This document shows, piece by piece, positions 6,412 to 10,076 of a DNA stretch of 10,076 nucleotides. Within the stretch, counting starts at the first letter, position 1, and the number at the start of each line of letters is the position of its first letter. The position numbers were made by a program, and so were the translations under genes. Below the pieces are notes generated by a model. That model saw only the letters and a program-made list of their open reading frames with translations, was not told the origin of the DNA and did no database searches. The stretch comes from a bacterium (GTDB taxonomy: Bacteria > Bacillota_I > Bacilli_A > Acholeplasmatales > Acholeplasmataceae), in contig JAAZUY010000014.1 of assembly GCA_018623895.1 (NCBI GenBank), positions 1 to 10,076 on the forward strand, read 5' to 3'.

Positions 6412-6693
6412 ATGTTAGATTTATTTTACAACACAATAGTACCAATATTAGATGTTGTACCTAATGAGTTTTATGCAAGAGCATTTGCATATCTAGGTGC
6501 AGGTATTGCAGTAACAACTGGATTAGGAACGGGTATTGGTCAAGGTATTGCTGCCGCAAGAGCTGTTGAAGCAGTTGGTAGACAACCTGAAGCTTCTGGA
6601 AAAATTCTTACAACAATGATTATTGGTCAAGCTGTTGCAGAAACCACAGGTTTATATGGTTTGTTGATAGCGTTTATATTGATCAACCAGTAA
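6412..6693 (+). CDS. atpE: F1Fo ATP synthase subunit c, sodium-type ligand set
   Basis: Subunit c is a two-helix hairpin that forms the rotating ring and carries the transported ion. The first helix has the glycine-rich GLGTGIGQG (37-45), the cytoplasmic loop is RQPEASGK (57-64) with the invariant Arg-Gln-Pro, and the ion-binding Glu77 is in the second helix. Around it are Gln44, Val75, Thr78, Thr79 and Tyr82. These match position for position the Na+ ligands of the Ilyobacter tartaricus ring (Gln32, Val63, Glu65, Ser66, Thr67, Tyr70), with Thr for Ser66. That pattern predicts Na+ coupling. The 93-residue protein has about 12 extra N-terminal residues and a shorter C-terminus than the Ilyobacter protein. 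The start is supported by a strong SD. atpF begins three bases after its stop. Confidence 0.97.
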   Translation: MLDLFYNTIVPILDVVPNEFYARAFAYLGAGIAVTTGLGTGIGQGIAAARAVEAVGRQPEASGKILTTMIIGQAVAETTGLYGLLIAFILINQ

Positions 6694-6696
6694 AGC

Positions 6697-7242
6697 ATGC
6701 AAGCGATATTTGAAGAAGTAGCCAGAATTATTGATTCTGGATTAAATTCGGTGATTAATAATCCAAGTATAGTACTGCTAAATATAATAGCTCTTTTTGT
6801 ATTAGCTCTATTTGTAAAAAAATTTTTTTGGAGTAAAATTACAGATTATTTAAATAGACAACAAGATAATCTTCAAATGGCATTAAACGAAGCTGAGGAG
6901 CAAAGAAGGGCTGCCAAGAAAATTCAGGATAAAGCAGAACATGAGTACAAAATGATGAGAAAAGAAACAGAAGAACTTAAAAACATGCTTACTAAAAATG
7001 CAAAAAAAGATGCAGAAAAGGTATTGCTTGAAGCAAATCTTGTTGCTGAAAAGAAGTTAAACTTAGCAGAAAAACAAATAGAACTAGAATATAAAAAAGT
7101 AGAGAGCGAAATTAAAGAATCAATTAAAGATCTTGCTTTTACAGCTGCAAAAAAGATAATAAAAAAAGAAATTGATGAAAAAACACACAAAAGAATTATT
7201 GAGGAAACATTAGATGAGGGGATCAAAAATCAATTTAAATAA
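6697..7242 (+). CDS. atpF: F1Fo ATP synthase subunit b
   Basis: Subunit b is the peripheral stalk: one N-terminal membrane helix (about 25-44, SIVLLNIIALFVLALFVKKF) followed by a long charged coiled coil to the end, reaching F1 and binding delta. Length 181 is slightly above the common 160-170, because about 20 residues (MQAIFEEVARIIDSG and on) precede the membrane helix. The conserved patch FFWSKITDYLNRQQDNLQMA follows the membrane helix. There is no recognisable SD before the ATG at 6697, which lies three bases after the atpE stop, so it is probably translated by re-initiation. That would keep b output below c output. Only one b gene is present between c and delta, so a homodimer stalk is expected. 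The 3' end overlaps atpH by 29 bases. Confidence 0.94.
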   Translation: MQAIFEEVARIIDSGLNSVINNPSIVLLNIIALFVLALFVKKFFWSKITDYLNRQQDNLQMALNEAEEQRRAAKKIQDKAEHEYKMMRKETEELKNMLTKNAKKDAEKVLLEANLVAEKKLNLAEKQIELEYKKVESEIKESIKDLAFTAAKKIIKKEIDEKTHKRIIEETLDEGIKNQFK

Positions 7243-7735
7243 TCATGTGAAAGCATTATTTGAAATTCATAAAAGTGAAATTCAAAGAGAAGAAATGTTT
7301 AAGGATTTAAGTATGCTGTCAGAGATTTTTGACAGAGAATTTTTAAAGTTTATGGAATCACCACTTAATAGAAAAAGCAAGAAGGAAGAAATTATTAAAT
7401 CTTTAAAAGTTGGACCTAATATTTTATCGTATTTAGTGATTTTATTGGATAACAATTTAATACATAAATTTCATGATATCTATAAAAAGATAATTGAACA
7501 TAACCAGATAATTAATAAAGAATTTGTTGTAGATGTATATCTCGCTAAGCAAATAACAGAAAGTGAAGTTACAAAAATAAAAAGAGTTCTAAAAAATTAT
7601 TTTGAAGCAAGTAAGATAATTTTGCAAATCCACATTGAAGAAAGTTTGATAGGTGGAATGAAAGTAATGTATAAAGATAAGGCTTTAGATCAGAGTATAT
7701 ATAGTGTTTTTGAGCAATTACAGACATTGACATAG
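7214..7735 (+). CDS. atpH: F1Fo ATP synthase subunit delta
   Basis: Delta (OSCP-like) sits on top of F1 and holds the peripheral stalk to alpha/beta. The 173-residue protein has the N-terminal six-helix bundle; HVKALFEI (11-18) corresponds to the usual YAKALFEL. The C-terminal family signature is recognisable at about 141-168, IEESLIGGMKV leading to the final helix. The middle is divergent, which is normal for delta. The ATG at 7214 lies inside atpF and has GAGGA (7201-7205) eight bases upstream. The in-frame GTG at 7247 would remove the N-terminal helix start and is rejected. Translation is likely coupled to atpF, matching the physical partnership of b and delta. Its TAG stop is embedded in the SD of atpA. 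Confidence 0.92.
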   Translation: MRGSKINLNNHVKALFEIHKSEIQREEMFKDLSMLSEIFDREFLKFMESPLNRKSKKEEIIKSLKVGPNILSYLVILLDNNLIHKFHDIYKKIIEHNQIINKEFVVDVYLAKQITESEVTKIKRVLKNYFEASKIILQIHIEESLIGGMKVMYKDKALDQSIYSVFEQLQTLT

Positions 7736-7745
7736 GAGGAAATTT

Positions 7746-9254
7746 ATGTCTAGTTTTGATATTAAAAATATGACTCAGGTTATTAAGAAAAAAATAAGTT
7801 CCTTTAAATCAGACACTAAACTTGAGCACGTAGGATCTGTTTTAAGTGTTGGAGACGGAATCGCAATTGTTTATGGTATAGAGCAAGCTATGATGGGTGA
7901 GCTCCTTTCTTTTCCTCATGGAGTTTCTGGACTCGTATTTAATCTTGAGGAACAATCGGTAGGAGTTATATTGTTAGGAGATAGCCATAAAATAAAAGAG
8001 GGCGATATTGTCAAATCAACAGGAAAGATATTTGAAGTTCCTGTTGGTGAAAACTTATTAGGAAGAGTTATTAACCCTTTAGGAAAGCAACTAGATGGAA
8101 AAGGAGAAATAGCAACTAATGAAACTAGACCGGTAGAAAAAAGAGCATATGGTGTTATGGAAAGAAAGTCAGTAGATACTCCTATGGAAACCGGTATTAA
8201 AGTTATTGACGCACTAGTTCCAATAGGTCGAGGACAAAGAGAGTTAATAATTGGTGATAGACAAACTGGAAAAACAACATTAGCTATTGATTCAATAATT
8301 AATCAAAAAGGTAAAAATATGATTTGTATCTACGTAGCTATTGGTCAAAAAGATTCAAATGTTTCTTCTATTGTTCAATTATTGGAAGAAAATGATGCAA
8401 TGTCATATACAACCGTGATAAATGCAGGTGCATCACAAGAAGGAACGCTTTTATATCTTGCACCTTTTTCAGGTGTTACGATGGCAGAGTATTTTATGGA
8501 GAAAGGAAAAGATGTTTTAATCATATACGATGATCTATCTAAGCATGCAGTGGCATATAGAGAATTATCTTTACTTTTAAGAAGACCTCCAGGAAGAGAA
8601 GCATATCCAGGTGATGTTTTTTATCTTCATTCTCGTCTTTTAGAAAGAGCAGCAAGGTTATCTGATAATCTTGGTGGAGGTTCAATCACAGCATTACCAA
8701 TAATAGAAACAAAAGCAGGTGATATATCTGCATACATTCCTACAAATGTTATTTCAATAACTGATGGACAAATTTTCTTAGAATCTGAATTATTCTATGC
8801 CGGAATCAGACCAGCAATTAACGCAGGATTATCCGTTTCTAGAGTTGGTGGAGCTGCTCAGTGGAAAGGTATGAAAAAGGTTGCAGGATCAATTCGAATC
8901 AATTTAGCCAACTACCGAGAGTTAGAGGCGTTTGCTCAATTCGGAAGTGATTTAGATACATCTTCAAAGAAAAGGTTGGAAAGAGGAAGAAAAACAGTTG
9001 AGTTGTTAAAGCAAGATGTACATCAACTTTCTGATATGCCATCTCAGATAATATCTATTTATGCATTATCTAATGGAATGTTAGATGATTTAGATATTAA
9101 ACAAATAAAACCATTGGAGAGAGAAATAAAGGTCGGATTAGATAACGATAAAAATGGAATTTTACTAAAAAAATTTATCAATGAAAACAAAACATTACCT
9201 GAAAAAAAGGAAATCGAAACTTTTATTTATTCACTAAAAAAGGTACTTAAGTAA
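7746..9254 (+). CDS. atpA: F1Fo ATP synthase subunit alpha
   Basis: Alpha is the non-catalytic nucleotide-binding subunit of the F1 hexamer. At 502 residues it is standard. The N-terminal beta barrel covers about 25-95. Walker A is GDRQTGKT (170-177), and IIYDDLSKHAVAYRE (259-273) is the Walker B region. PPGREAYPGD (281-290) and HSRLLERAARL (295-305) follow. The family signature PAINAGLSVS (356-365) ends at Arg366, which reaches into the catalytic site of beta. All key residues are intact. The ATG is preceded by a full AGGAGG (7734-7739) with six-base spacing, the strongest SD in the window, and it overlaps the atpH stop. atpG begins directly after the stop. Confidence 0.98.
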   Translation: MSSFDIKNMTQVIKKKISSFKSDTKLEHVGSVLSVGDGIAIVYGIEQAMMGELLSFPHGVSGLVFNLEEQSVGVILLGDSHKIKEGDIVKSTGKIFEVPVGENLLGRVINPLGKQLDGKGEIATNETRPVEKRAYGVMERKSVDTPMETGIKVIDALVPIGRGQRELIIGDRQTGKTTLAIDSIINQKGKNMICIYVAIGQKDSNVSSIVQLLEENDAMSYTTVINAGASQEGTLLYLAPFSGVTMAEYFMEKGKDVLIIYDDLSKHAVAYRELSLLLRRPPGREAYPGDVFYLHSRLLERAARLSDNLGGGSITALPIIETKAGDISAYIPTNVISITDGQIFLESELFYAGIRPAINAGLSVSRVGGAAQWKGMKKVAGSIRINLANYRELEAFAQFGSDLDTSSKKRLERGRKTVELLKQDVHQLSDMPSQIISIYALSNGMLDDLDIKQIKPLEREIKVGLDNDKNGILLKKFINENKTLPEKKEIETFIYSLKKVLK

Positions 9255-10076
9255 ATGAATCTAAAGGAAATAAAAGATAGAATTAAGGCAGTACAAAAAA
9301 CCGGAAGTATTACTAAAGCTATGCAAAATATTGCTTTATCTAAACTAAAAAACTCTAATGAAATATATGATCACTCTAAACTTTATTTTGATAAGGCAAA
9401 AAACATTACTAAAATTTTGTTCAATAATCTTGATGAAGAGTCGATTTTTTTTAGAGGAAGAAATAATAAAAAAAAGTTGTACATTTTAATTTCATCTGAT
9501 CGAGGCCTTGCAGGACCATATCACTCACACTTATTTAGTTTGATTAAAGATACGAAACTTGATTCTTCTGATATTTTATTTTTACCAATTGGCAAAAAAG
9601 GATTTCAGTTTATTGAAGCAAAAAAATTTAAGAATTCAATAAAAAGACCGTATCTAAATAGGGATGATATAATGACATTTGATTATTCATCGATATGTAA
9701 ATTAATTGTTGATATATATAAAGAAGGAAATATAGATAGCGTTGTATTTTTATATAATAAATATAAATCAATAACAGAGCATGAATCTGTTTCTAAAGTC
9801 GTTTTACCAATTTCATTTAATGAAAGGAATGATTCTAGTGAATATATATTTGAAAATAAACCACAGGATATGATCGATGATGTAATAAAAATATATATAT
9901 ACGGAGAAATATTAAAAGCTTTAGCAAATGCAAAAGTTTCTGAACACTCATCAAGAATGATTGCAATGAAAAATGCAACAGATAATGCAGAGGAAATTGC
10001 CTCAAAATTAAAAATCTCATATCATAGAGTTAGACAAAAAGAAATTACAGAAGAATTAATTGATGTAATAAACGGA
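9255..10076 (+). CDS. atpG: F1Fo ATP synthase subunit gamma, 3' partial
   Basis: Gamma is the central rotor shaft linking the c ring to the catalytic hexamer. The frame is open for 274 codons to the window edge. It begins MNLKEIKDRIKAVQKTGSITKAMQ, bacterial gamma's first helix, written here as two overlapping parts: MNLKEIKDRIKAVQ and TGSITKAMQNIALSKLK. The middle has ISSDRGLAGPYHSHLF, equal to the conserved SDRGLCGGYN region. The C-terminal helix has SEHSSRMIAMKNATDNA and then RQKEITEELIDVING. Only about 10-15 residues are missing compared with usual lengths of 285-290. The ATG directly follows the atpA stop (TAAATG) with no clear SD, so coupled translation is likely. atpD and atpC are expected beyond the window. 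Confidence 0.95.
   Translation, partial: MNLKEIKDRIKAVQKTGSITKAMQNIALSKLKNSNEIYDHSKLYFDKAKNITKILFNNLDEESIFFRGRNNKKKLYILISSDRGLAGPYHSHLFSLIKDTKLDSSDILFLPIGKKGFQFIEAKKFKNSIKRPYLNRDDIMTFDYSSICKLIVDIYKEGNIDSVVFLYNKYKSITEHESVSKVVLPISFNERNDSSEYIFENKPQDMIDDVIKIYIYGEILKALANAKVSEHSSRMIAMKNATDNAEEIASKLKISYHRVRQKEITEELIDVING

Noticed and set aside
6924..7226. Antisense open frame opposite atpF
   Set aside because: The Ser/Phe-rich translation is the complement of the b-subunit coiled coil.
9835..10020. Antisense open frame opposite atpG
   Set aside because: It overlaps the conserved gamma C-terminal helix and has no family features.

Overview
The window looks like a chromosomal housekeeping segment from a low-GC Firmicute (Bacillota). 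The DNA is visibly AT-rich and all genes lie on the + strand. AGGAG-type Shine-Dalgarno (SD) sites are frequent. The order gdpP-rplI-dnaB, then prfA-prmC-rpiB-upp-atp, is familiar from Firmicutes. The sodium-type c subunit and the compact arrangement would suit an anaerobic Clostridia/Tissierellia lineage such as the Peptoniphilaceae, but that placement is inference. The standard genetic code applies: tryptophans are TGG and no gene contains an in-frame TGA.

Layout. (1) 1-714: the 3' end of gdpP (cyclic-di-AMP phosphodiesterase, DHHA1 domain) continues without a stop into ribosomal protein bL9. An SD and ATG at the junction could also give free bL9. (2) 718-2073: the replicative helicase dnaB, followed by a short rho-independent terminator. 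(3) From a candidate extended -10 promoter near 2135, a dense gene chain runs to the window end: prfA (GTG start), prmC, rpiB, upp, atpZ, atpI, atpB, atpE, atpF, atpH, atpA and atpG. atpG is cut at the right edge; atpD and atpC would be expected beyond it.

How the genes work together. RF1 and PrmC form a functional pair, since PrmC methylates the RF1 GGQ glutamine. RpiB and Upp serve pentose-phosphate and uracil-salvage metabolism. The atp genes encode the F1Fo ATP synthase with two small accessory membrane proteins, AtpZ and AtpI. The c subunit keeps the Gln / Val / Glu-Thr-Thr / Tyr set known from sodium-binding c rings, so the enzyme is probably Na+-coupled. The atp genes begin inside the end of upp, so there is no intergenic space for a separate atp promoter.

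No mobile element, CRISPR array, tRNA, rRNA or obvious horizontally acquired island was seen. No gene-free stretch exceeds 88 bases. I found no clearly undescribed system. The points most worth a second look are the GdpP-bL9 fusion, the sodium-type c ring, and the overlapped upp/atpZ junction.
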